From: a virus
Virus record (IMG/VR): IMGVR_UViG_3300009071_000044
Location: 1-28,321 of that record
Strand: one strand, 5' to 3'
DNA length: 28,321 bases
The notes below the pieces were generated by a model, which worked only from the letters and a program-made list of their open reading frames with translations, made no database searches and was not told where the DNA came from. Positions 1 to 7,905 of this stretch are shown here, in pieces. The position numbers and the translations under genes are program-made. The first letter of the stretch is position 1; every line of letters starts with the position of its first letter.

Positions 1-1155
1 ACCAAATGTTGCATCAATATCTGGCATGTAAAGTAGTCTTTCAACTTCGTCGAAGAATTTATAAAATCTTTTATATTGGCATTCTATATTATCGTAAGAA
101 TAATCTATCCAATCATATAGTTTATATCCTTCATCTTGAAGATACTTCATTGTTCCCTTTTTTGAAAATACTAAGAAAGGTTTACCATGCTTTAAATGCT
201 TTAATGTTTTTTCTGTTAATGAATTTTCGTATGGTCTGGTTTCTATAGAAACATTTAATAAAGCTAAATCGGTTTGTGGAAAAGAGGCATACTGATCAAT
301 ATTAGCTCTATTTACATTAACAGCATTTCCATCTTTATCTACTTGTCTAATTTTAAACACTTCTTCAAATAATGAATTATCATTTAAAACTTCATAATAA
401 TAGCTTCTATATTGTTCTGGTGTTTCTTTTATAAAACTATTTAATTTTATTCTTACATCTTCTAAATAATTTTCTATTGGTGTATCAGGTTGATTTGCAC
501 ATAATGTAAAGAAAGTTTCTTCATGGTTTAAGATATTTCTACGAGATGCCTCAAGCGCAGATAAAATTCTAAATTCGTTAGAACTTGCTTTTCCTATAAC
601 ATAACATATTTTTTTTGCAAAATCAGGATGTCTATCTTTAAATGTTCTTTTAAGATAATAATCATGATTCCAATTATATCTTGGCAGCATTCTATTTTTA
701 GTTTTAGGTAATTTAAAATATTTTTTTATATGTGGCTCTACGCCTTCTAGTGAATAACGATTATCATAAAAACTTAAGTGATGATCAATATTATGTTTTC
801 TAAAAAAATTTATTATATCATTAACTATAGAACTATTTTCTGGAATAACTTCTAAACACCAAATAACACCAACCTCAATATAGCGAGAAAAAATGAATTG
901 CATTAGTGATGGAGTAAAATGTTTTTCTAACCACAGAGTAATATTTTCAAGTTCATGAATTACTACCCATGGTATTAAAATTATATTTTCATCATTTAAG
1001 TCTAAATCATCCTCAACTGATTTATATTGTATAGACCAGTTTTTATAACGAAACTGTTCTCTTATTTCGTAATCAATTTGGTTCTTTGTTTTTGAATCAT
1101 ATAAAGATGATTTGTGATCATTCCACAAAACTAATATGTTCGAATCCTTTAGCAT
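1..1155 (-). CDS. Partial uncharacterised protein, possibly glycosyltransferase-like (3' end beyond window)
   Basis: An open frame of 385 codons runs from an ATG at 1155 to the left edge without a stop, so the C-terminus is missing. The protein begins MLKDSNILVLWND and is hydrophilic, with no membrane segment. Near the visible end there is a stretch with TEKT, then KPFLVF and GTMKYLQDEGYKLYD. A TEK motif followed by a small 'GKPF' strand and a glycine loop is reminiscent of the donor-binding end of some GT-B glycosyltransferases (GT10-like), but this is a weak resemblance and I do not recognise the family. The start overlaps the upstream gene by 38 nt and has no clear Shine-Dalgarno sequence, so the exact start is uncertain. 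In T4 the DNA polymerase gene follows regA; this gene is not a polymerase. Confidence 0.75.
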   Translation of the reverse strand, partial: MLKDSNILVLWNDHKSSLYDSKTKNQIDYEIREQFRYKNWSIQYKSVEDDLDLNDENIILIPWVVIHELENITLWLEKHFTPSLMQFIFSRYIEVGVIWCLEVIPENSSIVNDIINFFRKHNIDHHLSFYDNRYSLEGVEPHIKKYFKLPKTKNRMLPRYNWNHDYYLKRTFKDRHPDFAKKICYVIGKASSNEFRILSALEASRRNILNHEETFFTLCANQPDTPIENYLEDVRIKLNSFIKETPEQYRSYYYEVLNDNSLFEEVFKIRQVDKDGNAVNVNRANIDQYASFPQTDLALLNVSIETRPYENSLTEKTLKHLKHGKPFLVFSKKGTMKYLQDEGYKLYDWIDYSYDNIECQYKRFYKFFDEVERLLYMPDIDATFG

Positions 1156-1531
1156 AGCTATAATAAAAATATTTGTCCATTTGTTTTTTTGATTCAAAAG
1201 AATCTTCAGGAAATAAAAGACTTAAGTTTAAAACACATCCAGAATTTTCTATGTTTTGAGTTAATTTTGGAATACATCTTCCTAAATGAAATCCACAAAA
1301 GTAATAATAGTCATAACCTTCAGGGATTTCATTTACTTGTTTGCCAACCGTTATCTCATCCATAAGTTCTTCATCGTATTTAGTATACTTAAATATGTCG
1401 CAATCAATATGTTTTAATTGTGTATTTAAATATTTTCCAAAAGAAGTAGTTTCATCACTCAACCAAGGATATTTTTCTAAATCATAATCTTTAAGTTGTT
1501 TCCATGCATCAACTACTATTAAACAGTGCAC
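1118..1531 (-). CDS. Hypothetical protein, 137 aa, weakly isochorismatase-fold-like
   Basis: A 137-residue soluble protein directly follows regA (its start abuts the regA stop at 1532). I do not recognise it with confidence. The N-terminus (HCLIVVDAW) looks like a buried beta strand ending in an Asp. A later segment (YYFCGFHLGRCIPKL) places a Cys after a strand-turn. That strand-Asp and strand-turn-Cys arrangement recalls isochorismatase-like cysteine hydrolases, but the protein is short for that superfamily (about 180-200 aa) and no catalytic Lys can be assigned. It overlaps the next gene by 38 nt and is presumably co-transcribed with regA. Confidence 0.75.
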   Translation of the reverse strand: MHCLIVVDAWKQLKDYDLEKYPWLSDETTSFGKYLNTQLKHIDCDIFKYTKYDEELMDEITVGKQVNEIPEGYDYYYFCGFHLGRCIPKLTQNIENSGCVLNLSLLFPEDSFESKKQMDKYFYYSYAKGFEHISFVE

Positions 1532-1942
1532 TTACTTTCTTCCAATATTATACTTCGGACAAAGTTCCCAATTATGTTTTTCTTTAAACGATATAATTTT
1601 TATAGTTCTTAGTGGTGCACATTCTAGTACTTCTTTCTTTTCTAAAGAAAGTAAACCCCAATCGCTTAATAAAGTCGTAATTGTATTTCTACGAGCGATA
1701 TCGGTTTCTTCTAAGTTAGATTTTTTTCCATCAAGCAAAAACAATTCTTTAAAGTGGACAATAAAATATCGTCCTTGTTTATGTAATATATGACATGATT
1801 GATAGAGCTTTTTGTCTTTTCTAGATGCAACACCAATTCTTGTTAGCGTTTCTTTGATTTTTAAGAAATCATCTGGCTCATCTATTGTTACTTCTAACAT
1901 AAGATCTGGAGACCATTCTATTAAATTATTTTCTTCTTCCAC
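1532..1942 (-). CDS. regA: RegA translational repressor
   Basis: RegA binds AU-rich sequences at initiation regions of early phage mRNAs and blocks their translation; in T4 targets include genes 44, 45 and 62. The body matches T4 RegA closely: FLKIKETLTRIGVASRKDK, LYQSCHIL, YFIVHFKE, a central DWGLL and a C-terminal ISFKEKHNWELCPKYNIG. The length is 136 aa against 122 in T4. The extra residues are an N-terminal leader of about 14 aa. The chosen start is a GTG at 1942 preceded by AGAAGG at good spacing, and it overlaps the gp62 stop by 17 nt, suggesting translational coupling. An internal ATG at 1900 would give a T4-sized protein but lacks a visible ribosome binding site. Confidence 0.95.
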   Translation of the reverse strand: MEEENNLIEWSPDLMLEVTIDEPDDFLKIKETLTRIGVASRKDKKLYQSCHILHKQGRYFIVHFKELFLLDGKKSNLEETDIARRNTITTLLSDWGLLSLEKKEVLECAPLRTIKIISFKEKHNWELCPKYNIGRK

Positions 1943-2306
1943 CTTTATTCACCTTCTGCTTTAGTATAGTTATTTGTTCAGGCGACAGAAGGGTTAAAGC
2001 TATTCTTGCTTTTTCATTACTATAACCATAGTACACTTTAACCACTTCAATATCACTTAAAGATTCCGCTTTAAACCATTTACTAAAGCGTTTCCTTTTT
2101 CTAACCATATTTATAAGAAAATGATATTGTAGCTTTTTATCTATGCCATGACACTTATTCATTTCATTCGCAAGAATAACAGTATCATTAAAGTAAGATA
2201 AGCCGCGGTTGACCATAAAGGGGTTATAATTTTTTTCTGCTATATCATCAACCATAATATCTTTTTTGGTTGAGTTTATAGAATTTAAATAATCAAAATG
2301 ATTCAT
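1926..2306 (-). CDS. gp62: Clamp loader small subunit gp62
   Basis: In T4 one gp62 joins four gp44 subunits to load the gp45 clamp at primer ends; gp62 itself has no ATPase motif, and none is seen here. The segment YNPFMVNRGLSYFNDTVILA is the characteristic gp62 N-terminal signature. At 126 aa the protein is much shorter than T4 gp62 (187 aa), so the C-terminal region is reduced; compact forms are plausible in marine relatives. The C-terminus is very basic (KGGRRK). It starts 6 nt after the SGNH-like gene and overlaps regA. Unusually, it is separated from gp44 by two genes. Confidence 0.9.
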   Translation of the reverse strand: MNHFDYLNSINSTKKDIMVDDIAEKNYNPFMVNRGLSYFNDTVILANEMNKCHGIDKKLQYHFLINMVRKRKRFSKWFKAESLSDIEVVKVYYGYSNEKARIALTLLSPEQITILKQKVNKGGRRK

Positions 2307-2312
2307 AATATA

Positions 2313-3002
2313 TTATCCATAAAGTCTGTTATATTTTTTTAAATACATATTAGCTATATATTCATGTCCAGCTTTATTTGGGTGTAATCCATCTCCATCT
2401 GAAACTAAATACTTTTCTTTATCTCTTAGTAATACTTCAGACATAGGCTTGTCATATATTGGATGTCTTAGCCATCCTTTAGTTTTGAGGTTCCTATGGG
2501 GAAATTTAAAAGGTATATAACTGTGATCAATAGGTGGAAGCATTTGAGAAAATATATATTTTATATTTAGTGCTTCACATATATCAGTAAGAGTTTCAAT
2601 TTCTTCATAATACTTTTCTGCTATAATCTCTGGATCTGTTTTTGATATTAAAGCTTGAGCAACTGAGTAAGGATAATCACCTAAAAAATTATAAACTGGC
2701 GAATAGTCATCACCATCTTTACCATCTAACCAACGGATAGGATTAAAATGATGTCTATAATAAAAATGTAGACGAGTAGCATCAGTCCACCCAACTACAA
2801 CTAAATCAATTTCTTTATAATTACGAGATATAAACGGAAGTGATTTATCTAAAATATAATCATTCCCATAACCACACTTCGCAAAATTATAAAGAGGCTT
2901 GTCTAATTTTTCTGCTATTATTTCTGGCCACTTTAGCCAAGAAACGTCTAAGTCTGGTTGTGAATCTGATGCAGTATAACCACAACCTGCTGCTACTATC
3001 AT
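2313..3002 (-). CDS. SGNH/GDSL hydrolase-like protein with altered nucleophile motif
   Basis: The layout is that of an SGNH-fold esterase/acetylhydrolase of about 230 aa. It has an N-terminal strand with a glycine-rich turn (residues 3-12), a block II Gly near residue 44 (NFAKCGYGND), a third-block strand ending GWTD (71-74), and a clear C-terminal block V, DGLHPN (204-209), supplying the catalytic Asp and His. The block I nucleophile position is unusual: where families of this type have G-x-S, the sequence reads GCGYTASDS, with Gly at position 8. Ser12 or Ser14 may substitute, or the protein may be a binding rather than catalytic version. It overlaps dexA by 4 nt (ATGA). Members usually remove or handle acyl groups on carbohydrates, which is inference here. 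Confidence 0.7.
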   Translation of the reverse strand: MIVAAGCGYTASDSQPDLDVSWLKWPEIIAEKLDKPLYNFAKCGYGNDYILDKSLPFISRNYKEIDLVVVGWTDATRLHFYYRHHFNPIRWLDGKDGDDYSPVYNFLGDYPYSVAQALISKTDPEIIAEKYYEEIETLTDICEALNIKYIFSQMLPPIDHSYIPFKFPHRNLKTKGWLRHPIYDKPMSEVLLRDKEKYLVSDGDGLHPNKAGHEYIANMYLKKYNRLYG

Positions 3003-3610
3003 TGAATCGCCTGTACCAAAGTTTGTAATCTCATAACATCCATAGCAACGTCATGCTTTGGATCATGAGCAATAAAGGATTCTTGGCAACCTTCTGGAAC
3101 AAAACTATTTTTTAAAGTTGATCCCCAACTTAAACCTTCAATTGTAGAGCGAGTATCTCTAACTTCCCACCAATCATAGGGCATAGGATTACCGGTCTGT
3201 CTCATTATATATTCAAGAAAGATAGGATCAAAAGTGTTTCCTCTTGTATAAACTTTTTTAACATTAGCTGATTTGTTTAAAACGAAAAAACTATATAGTT
3301 CTGAAATAGATTTATCATCAGAAGAAGGTTTTAATTGTTCTTTTGCTAAGTCTCCCTGTTCCATCCACCAATTTAATGTATCTTTGTTTATGTTTCGCTT
3401 ATAACTTTTAACTTGATCTTGAACATCAAATTTAATCATATGAGTGTTTTCAACTAATTCACTAAATGTATAAGCCATAGTGTCACTAGTAAATCTTGAC
3501 TCAGCAAAATTTAACATTGCCATTGAAACAACTACACCATTAGTTTGTTCCTGTGATAGTGTTTCAAAATCAAATACACACGCATTATTTAAACCATCAT
3601 ATGCTACCAT
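2999..3610 (-). CDS. dexA: DexA-like 3'-5' exonuclease (DEDDh)
   Basis: T4 DexA is a 3'-5' DNA exonuclease of the DnaQ-like DEDD superfamily. The metal-binding residues are visible: DFET (Asp14, Glu16), NTFD (Asp128), and AHDPKHD, where His182 and Asp187 give the H-x4-D spacing of the DEDDh class. RDTRSTIE at 151-158 and the FIAHD segment match T4 DexA closely. Length is 203 aa against about 227 in T4. The start codon overlaps the last base of gp44 by 1 nt and the stop overlaps the SGNH-like gene by 4 nt. In T4, dexA is not in the clamp operon; here it lies inside it, between the two clamp loader genes. Confidence 0.88.
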   Translation of the reverse strand: MVAYDGLNNACVFDFETLSQEQTNGVVVSMAMLNFAESRFTSDTMAYTFSELVENTHMIKFDVQDQVKSYKRNINKDTLNWWMEQGDLAKEQLKPSSDDKSISELYSFFVLNKSANVKKVYTRGNTFDPIFLEYIMRQTGNPMPYDWWEVRDTRSTIEGLSWGSTLKNSFVPEGCQESFIAHDPKHDVAMDVMRLQTLVQAIQ

Positions 3611-4548
3611 TATTGCATCTCCACATTTGCCATGATTTCAGTCATACACGCTACAACGTTTAATTCATGATCTGCAACAAAAGCATTTTTATATTGATAG
3701 TCAGCTAAGATTAATACAAGTTGAGGTATTGATTGTGGTCTAACTTTATCTTGCATTCTATCATATATTCCACGGAAAATACTTGATGCATCAGTATCAA
3801 TATTATTAGTAACCCATTGTCTCATCTTTTTAAAATCTTTATTTTTAAGATAAGTAAACAAGTTTTGATATGATGTGTCAGATAAATTGACAAGTATTCC
3901 TGCGTCGATTTTGCCACTAATTGCATATCGTTGACACTCATTAAGAACACGTCTCCAATCAGGACCATGTTTTAAAATAACTTGAGCTAATGTATTACGT
4001 TCATATTCAACTTTTTCTTGTTTAAGAACATCCTCTAGTCTTTGTAACATTTGTGTAGAAAGTCCAGCTAATGTTTTACGATCTGTATTGAATTCATACA
4101 CTGAACAACGAGAATGTAAAGGATCTATAATACGATTCTTAAAATTGCAAGTTAAAATGAATCTACAATTGTTTGCAAATTCTTCAATGAATCCACGCAA
4201 TGCGGGTTGCGTAGATTGTGGATTAAGATAATCAGCCTCATCAAGGATGACTACTTTATATCCTCCGGATAAAGACACTGAAGAAGCAAATTGTTTTATC
4301 TTCGTACGAAGAGTTTCAATGTTGCCTTCTTCAGATCCGTTAACTAGAATGTAATCTAAATCTAGTTCATTACATATTGCTTTAGCAACAGTTGTTTTAC
4401 CAAGACCAGCAGATCCAGTGAAAAGCATATTAGGAACTTCACCAGAATCTACAATCTTTTGAAATACTTGTTTAAGTTGTTCAGGTAAAATGGTGTCTTT
4501 CACATATTGAGGGCGATATTTTTCTACCCATAAAAAATCATTATTCAT
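3610..4548 (-). CDS. gp44: Clamp loader large (ATPase) subunit gp44
   Basis: This AAA+ ATPase opens and loads the gp45 ring. It starts with the clamp-loader signature WVEKYRP. Walker A is at residues 45-53 (GSAGLGKTT), Walker B is VVILDEAD at about 99-106, and the trans-acting arginine-finger motif SRC is at 146-148, all typical of RFC/gp44 proteins. Length is 312 aa against 319 in T4. The next gene back is an FkbM methyltransferase ending 3 nt upstream of its start, rather than gp45. An SD-like GGAGTGA lies just before ATG 4548. By analogy with T4 it is a candidate RegA target. Confidence 0.97.
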   Translation of the reverse strand: MNNDFLWVEKYRPQYVKDTILPEQLKQVFQKIVDSGEVPNMLFTGSAGLGKTTVAKAICNELDLDYILVNGSEEGNIETLRTKIKQFASSVSLSGGYKVVILDEADYLNPQSTQPALRGFIEEFANNCRFILTCNFKNRIIDPLHSRCSVYEFNTDRKTLAGLSTQMLQRLEDVLKQEKVEYERNTLAQVILKHGPDWRRVLNECQRYAISGKIDAGILVNLSDTSYQNLFTYLKNKDFKKMRQWVTNNIDTDASSIFRGIYDRMQDKVRPQSIPQLVLILADYQYKNAFVADHELNVVACMTEIMANVEMQ

Positions 4549-4551
4549 ATA

Positions 4552-5271
4552 TCACTCCATTTTAAAAAGATAATCACCTCGGGCTGCATTTTTCCATTGA
4601 GGCGTGTAGTCCGTAAGATCTATTATAACATTATACCCCAAAGATTGTAAATAGCTTATTTCAAAATCTTTAATACTATTTTTCCAATGTGTTTCAGCAA
4701 TAATAACTGGATGATATTCCTGTATTGTATCTTTAGCACCAACTAAGATTTCAGGTAAATGACCTTCAGTATCAATCATTAGAAAATCTAATCCAGGTAA
4801 ATTTAAACAATCAATGTTTAGTGCCTGTACAGATAAAACATCTGTTACTTTTGCATCTGGCCAAGCATCGTCTGAAGCAACACGGCTTTGGCCTAGCTCT
4901 TCTGTACGTTCAAAGGCCAACTGTCCAGGAATTGTACTCAATGCTGCATTAAAGGGAATTACGTTATCACACGACGCAGTATTTGCAATTAAATGCTTAA
5001 AAGATTCAAAGTCAGGTTCAAACGTATAAACTGTTTCAAAATAATCTGACAATAAACGAGGTAAAACTCCAAGCCAACCTCCAGCTTGAAGTGCTATATC
5101 AAATTTGGTAACATGTTCAAATATAGCTTTTTTCTGACGACCTTCCCATTCAGTTTTTATAATATGGAATCCAACCGCGTCATTTTGATTAATAACGCTG
5201 GCTGGTAAAGACCAAGGGCCAACGCTATTATCGATATAAGAATTATATTGTTTCGTATTATTCTTCTTCAT
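4552..5271 (-). CDS. FkbM-family SAM-dependent methyltransferase
   Basis: A 239-aa Rossmann methyltransferase of the FkbM type, a family that O-methylates sugars or secondary metabolites. Motif I is at 58-69 (ALQAGGWLG), the acidic ribose-binding loop is TFEPD at 83-87, and the FkbM hallmark IDTEG follows at 166-170 (LDFLMIDTEGHLPEIL). The Asp of the common 'DVGANIG' motif is Gln here. The start ATG 5271 overlaps the small upstream gene by 14 nt with a poor SD, suggesting coupled translation. It sits between the sliding clamp and clamp loader genes, which are close in T4, so it looks like an inserted cargo gene. The substrate cannot be told; a surface glycan or fibre sugar is an inference. 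Confidence 0.85.
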   Translation of the reverse strand: MKKNNTKQYNSYIDNSVGPWSLPASVINQNDAVGFHIIKTEWEGRQKKAIFEHVTKFDIALQAGGWLGVLPRLLSDYFETVYTFEPDFESFKHLIANTASCDNVIPFNAALSTIPGQLAFERTEELGQSRVASDDAWPDAKVTDVLSVQALNIDCLNLPGLDFLMIDTEGHLPEILVGAKDTIQEYHPVIIAETHWKNSIKDFEISYLQSLGYNVIIDLTDYTPQWKNAARGDYLFKME

Positions 5272-5446
5272 TTTCTTGTTTAAATGCTTCTACGATTGAA
5301 ATACCTTGTGTACATTGATCACGTAATTGGCCAATTGTAGAAAGTTCTTCGCCGCGAAAGCCACCACGTTGTGTTACTGTATCAATAACTGCAATTGTTG
5401 AACGACAAATATTATTCATTTGTTCGTAAGCTTTTTTATGATCCAT
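5258..5446 (-). CDS. Hypothetical protein, 62 aa
   Basis: A small, probably all-helical soluble protein of unknown family. It starts MDHKKAYEQM and ends in an acidic tail (ENEEE). Coding is supported by a good Shine-Dalgarno sequence (GGAGA, inside the gp45 3' end) 7-8 nt before ATG 5446, by its tight fit between gp45 (2-nt gap) and the methyltransferase (14-nt overlap), and by a normal amino-acid composition. T4 has the small RNA-polymerase-binding gene rpbA near gene 45, but no sequence similarity can be claimed. Confidence 0.75.
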   Translation of the reverse strand: MDHKKAYEQMNNICRSTIAVIDTVTQRGGFRGEELSTIGQLRDQCTQGISIVEAFKQENEEE

Positions 5447-5448
5447 TC

Positions 5449-6126
5449 TTATTCTCCATAATTAGAATTTTTTTCTACTGCAATCCAGTAGGTTAAGTTG
5501 TTTTCAGTATTAGTAAATTGCGAAATTAGTTTAGATGAAACTTCAACATCATAATTACCAGACATCATTTTTAAGTTTGCAATATTAAATATGAGATTAT
5601 ATTTATCTGTGTTTGATTCACCTACTACGTCAATACTAAAAGTATTTGCTGTTGAATTATCACTACTTTGTACAGTAAGAGATACAACACCATCTCCACC
5701 TGGGGTAGCAGTAAGTTCAGTGTGGCCAAGTGCTGCAGCAGCACGTTTAATACGATTTAACGTATCATTATCTAAATGGAATTTAACATCTACTGAAGGC
5801 ATTGATGCTGTCTTTGTTGGTGTAGTTAGCATTTCCACATCAGAGAAATAATAACGAATTTTTGATCTGCCGCTTGAGTCTCCAATAACAGCATGGTCAT
5901 CTTTTAGTTGAATACGAGGTGTGTCAACTAAACCTAAAACACCAAGGAATTCATTTAAATCGTAAATGCCAAAGGTCTTATCAAATGTTTCATCTACACT
6001 TGCAACGGCTAGAATATTCTTAGCTTCGGAAATAGTTGAAATTCGATTGCCTTCTTTAATTACAAGGTTAGAATTAATCCCTGCAAAATTTTTCAACTTA
6101 GCTAAAGTTGATTCGCTTAGTTCCAT
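5449..6126 (-). CDS. gp45: DNA polymerase sliding clamp gp45
   Basis: The trimeric gp45 ring tethers the phage polymerase and activates late transcription by binding gp55 (and gp33). Length is 225 aa against 228 in T4. The N-terminus (LAKLKNFAGINSNL) and the repeated clamp-like strand pattern, with KIRYYFSD in the middle, fit this family. The C-terminal TYWIAVE is the expected final strand of the second clamp domain. It follows gp46 with a 30-nt gap containing an extended -10 promoter, and its ATG 6126 has the SD sequence AGGAG. Position between gp46 and gp44 is as in T4. Confidence 0.95.
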   Translation of the reverse strand: MELSESTLAKLKNFAGINSNLVIKEGNRISTISEAKNILAVASVDETFDKTFGIYDLNEFLGVLGLVDTPRIQLKDDHAVIGDSSGRSKIRYYFSDVEMLTTPTKTASMPSVDVKFHLDNDTLNRIKRAAAALGHTELTATPGGDGVVSLTVQSSDNSTANTFSIDVVGESNTDKYNLIFNIANLKMMSGNYDVEVSSKLISQFTNTENNLTYWIAVEKNSNYGE

Positions 6127-6155
6127 AATATACTCCTGTTTAAGTCAATTGATTT

Positions 6156-6164
6156 ATTATACCA
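6156..6164 (-). promoter_or_regulatory. Extended -10 promoter upstream of gp45
   Basis: On the minus strand the sequence reads TGGTATAAT, a perfect TGn-TATAAT extended -10 element, ending about 30 nt before the gp45 ATG. No convincing -35 hexamer is present at 16-18 bp. The element overlaps the gp46 stop codon. The same TGGTA(T/G)AAT core appears in the gp55 promoter, which supports a host-polymerase early or middle promoter. Chance occurrence cannot be excluded in AT-rich DNA. Confidence 0.55.
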
Positions 6165-7905
6165 CATTATTAGTATCTTTAACACCATTATTTACAAGTT
6201 TGCTGAAATTTTTTACTTTTGCAAACTCTAACTTGTTATTGAACTTGCCATCTAATATTTCACCTTTGTGAGATATGACAAATACATTAGTATCATCATC
6301 AAGTGTATGTAAAATTTTCATAAGATTGTCTACACCTTCATGATCTAATGAGCTATCAAATGTTTCATCTAAAACTAAAAGATTAGTTGAAACACTGTTT
6401 TTCATTTTAGCCACCATTCTCCAAGTAAACAATAAAGCTAAGTCTATTCGTTGTTTCTCACCTTCACTAAACGAAGCATATGAAAAAGAGTCTCTATGTC
6501 TAGATTTAATTGTTTCTTGAAAACTTTCATCTAAATCAAAGTAAACAAAAAAGTCAAGTATTTGTAAATACTTGTTTACTAGTTTATTAATTACTGGTAA
6601 GTATTGCTTTATGATTTTTGTTTTAATGCCAGTGTCTCTAAGCATTTCTGACATTGCCATATTGTAATTTAAAGACTCATTAGTCTGTAACTTTGATTGC
6701 CAGAAATCATTAGAATCGTTGTTTAATCTTTCTAATTCTTTTTGTGATTTTACTACATCACCATCATTCCCGCGTATCTTAGAAATGGCATCAGTAAGAT
6801 TTTTAATCTGTCCTTGCAACCGTAAGATTTCTTTATTGTTACCAGTAATAGATGAGGTGATTTCTCGTATTTTAGCAGCGGTTTCATTGAGCTGGCTAAT
6901 ATCTTGTTCCACAGCAGTTGATCGCTCCGCAGCATCGTCGAGAGCTTTCTTAATCTCTGCTGCTTTAGCTTTGGAGGAGGAGAGTTTTTCTGATCGCAAA
7001 CTTTCACTAATATCTTGGGAACATGATGGGCATTTATCATTTTCTTCGTAAAATTTAGAGTCTTTGACGAGGGTTGAGATTTTTTGATTAAATTCAGCTT
7101 TGTACTGTAAAAGAGCTTGTTTTTTGTTGTGGCTTTTTTTGAGTGCTTCATCAAGCCCATTTGATAAAACATTGATCTCGGATTCCTTTTCACTATTGAT
7201 GAAATGTAGTTCCTCGACTTCTGCTTCTGCGAGGAATATTTCATTCTCTTTAAATTCCACCTGATCATTACTAAGAGTCTTCACTTCTTTAATATATTTT
7301 TCTTGCAGACTTATTTTTTCTTTTGCTAATTCTAAATCATATTCAATTTTACTAAGTGTATCTTTTAATAAACCGGTTTGTTCTTTTAGTATTTGATTCA
7401 TTTTAGAAAAAATATTAATATCCAGAAGATCCTCGATAACATCCCTTCTATGTTGTGAAGGCAATTGCATAAATGGAATGAAGGAAGAAGAGCCTAACAC
7501 AACAATTTGATGAAAACTTTTATGATTAAGTTTTAAGATGTTTTGTTCGAGAATCTTCTGGTATTCTTTGGCGTGAGAAGACTGATTAAGTAGTTTTCCA
7601 TTTTGCCAAATTTCAAATATTCCTGGTTTAATACCTCTAATGATTTTAAACTCGGATCCTAAAGCATTGAATGAAACTTCAACGCAGCAGTCTTTATTGT
7701 TTATTGAGTTTATAAGTTGTGGTTTATTAATATTTCTATGTGGTTTACCAAATAATGCAAAGGCTAAAGCATCTAACAACGTAGACTTGCCAGCACCATT
7801 TTGGCCTACAATCAATGTAGACTTACTATCATTTAAATTAATTTCTGTCCAAGTATTACCTGTCGACAGAAAGTTTTTCCATCTAAGAGTTTTAAATAAA
7901 ATCAT
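6157..7905 (-). CDS. gp46: Recombination nuclease SMC-like subunit gp46
   Basis: gp46 is the Rad50/SbcC-type ATPase of the gp46/47 complex that resects DNA ends for recombination-dependent replication. Domains in order: Walker A at 34-41 (GQNGAGKS), an N-terminal coiled-coil arm, the zinc hook CPSC at 292-295, the returning coiled coil, the ABC signature FSEGEKQR at 479-486, and Walker B LLVLDE at 509-514. Length is 582 aa against 560 in T4. The start overlaps the gp47 stop by 4 nt (ATGA), so the two subunits are translationally coupled. The stop codon lies inside the gp45 promoter. Confidence 0.98.
   Translation of the reverse strand: MILFKTLRWKNFLSTGNTWTEINLNDSKSTLIVGQNGAGKSTLLDALAFALFGKPHRNINKPQLINSINNKDCCVEVSFNALGSEFKIIRGIKPGIFEIWQNGKLLNQSSHAKEYQKILEQNILKLNHKSFHQIVVLGSSSFIPFMQLPSQHRRDVIEDLLDINIFSKMNQILKEQTGLLKDTLSKIEYDLELAKEKISLQEKYIKEVKTLSNDQVEFKENEIFLAEAEVEELHFINSEKESEINVLSNGLDEALKKSHNKKQALLQYKAEFNQKISTLVKDSKFYEENDKCPSCSQDISESLRSEKLSSSKAKAAEIKKALDDAAERSTAVEQDISQLNETAAKIREITSSITGNNKEILRLQGQIKNLTDAISKIRGNDGDVVKSQKELERLNNDSNDFWQSKLQTNESLNYNMAMSEMLRDTGIKTKIIKQYLPVINKLVNKYLQILDFFVYFDLDESFQETIKSRHRDSFSYASFSEGEKQRIDLALLFTWRMVAKMKNSVSTNLLVLDETFDSSLDHEGVDNLMKILHTLDDDTNVFVISHKGEILDGKFNNKLEFAKVKNFSKLVNNGVKDTNNVV

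Noticed and set aside
6-248. 80-codon plus-strand frame at the left edge
   Set aside because: It is antisense to the continuous 385-codon minus-strand gene and has no ribosome site.
2108-2115. TATAAATA on the minus strand inside gp62
   Set aside because: Exact late octamer, but inside coding sequence about 165 nt before regA, an early gene; a chance match in AT-rich DNA is more likely.
6753-7268. 171-codon minus-strand frame inside gp46
   Set aside because: It lies in another frame within the gp46 coiled-coil and zinc-hook region, whose motifs are intact; its Lys/Ser/Met composition is typical of a frame shadow.
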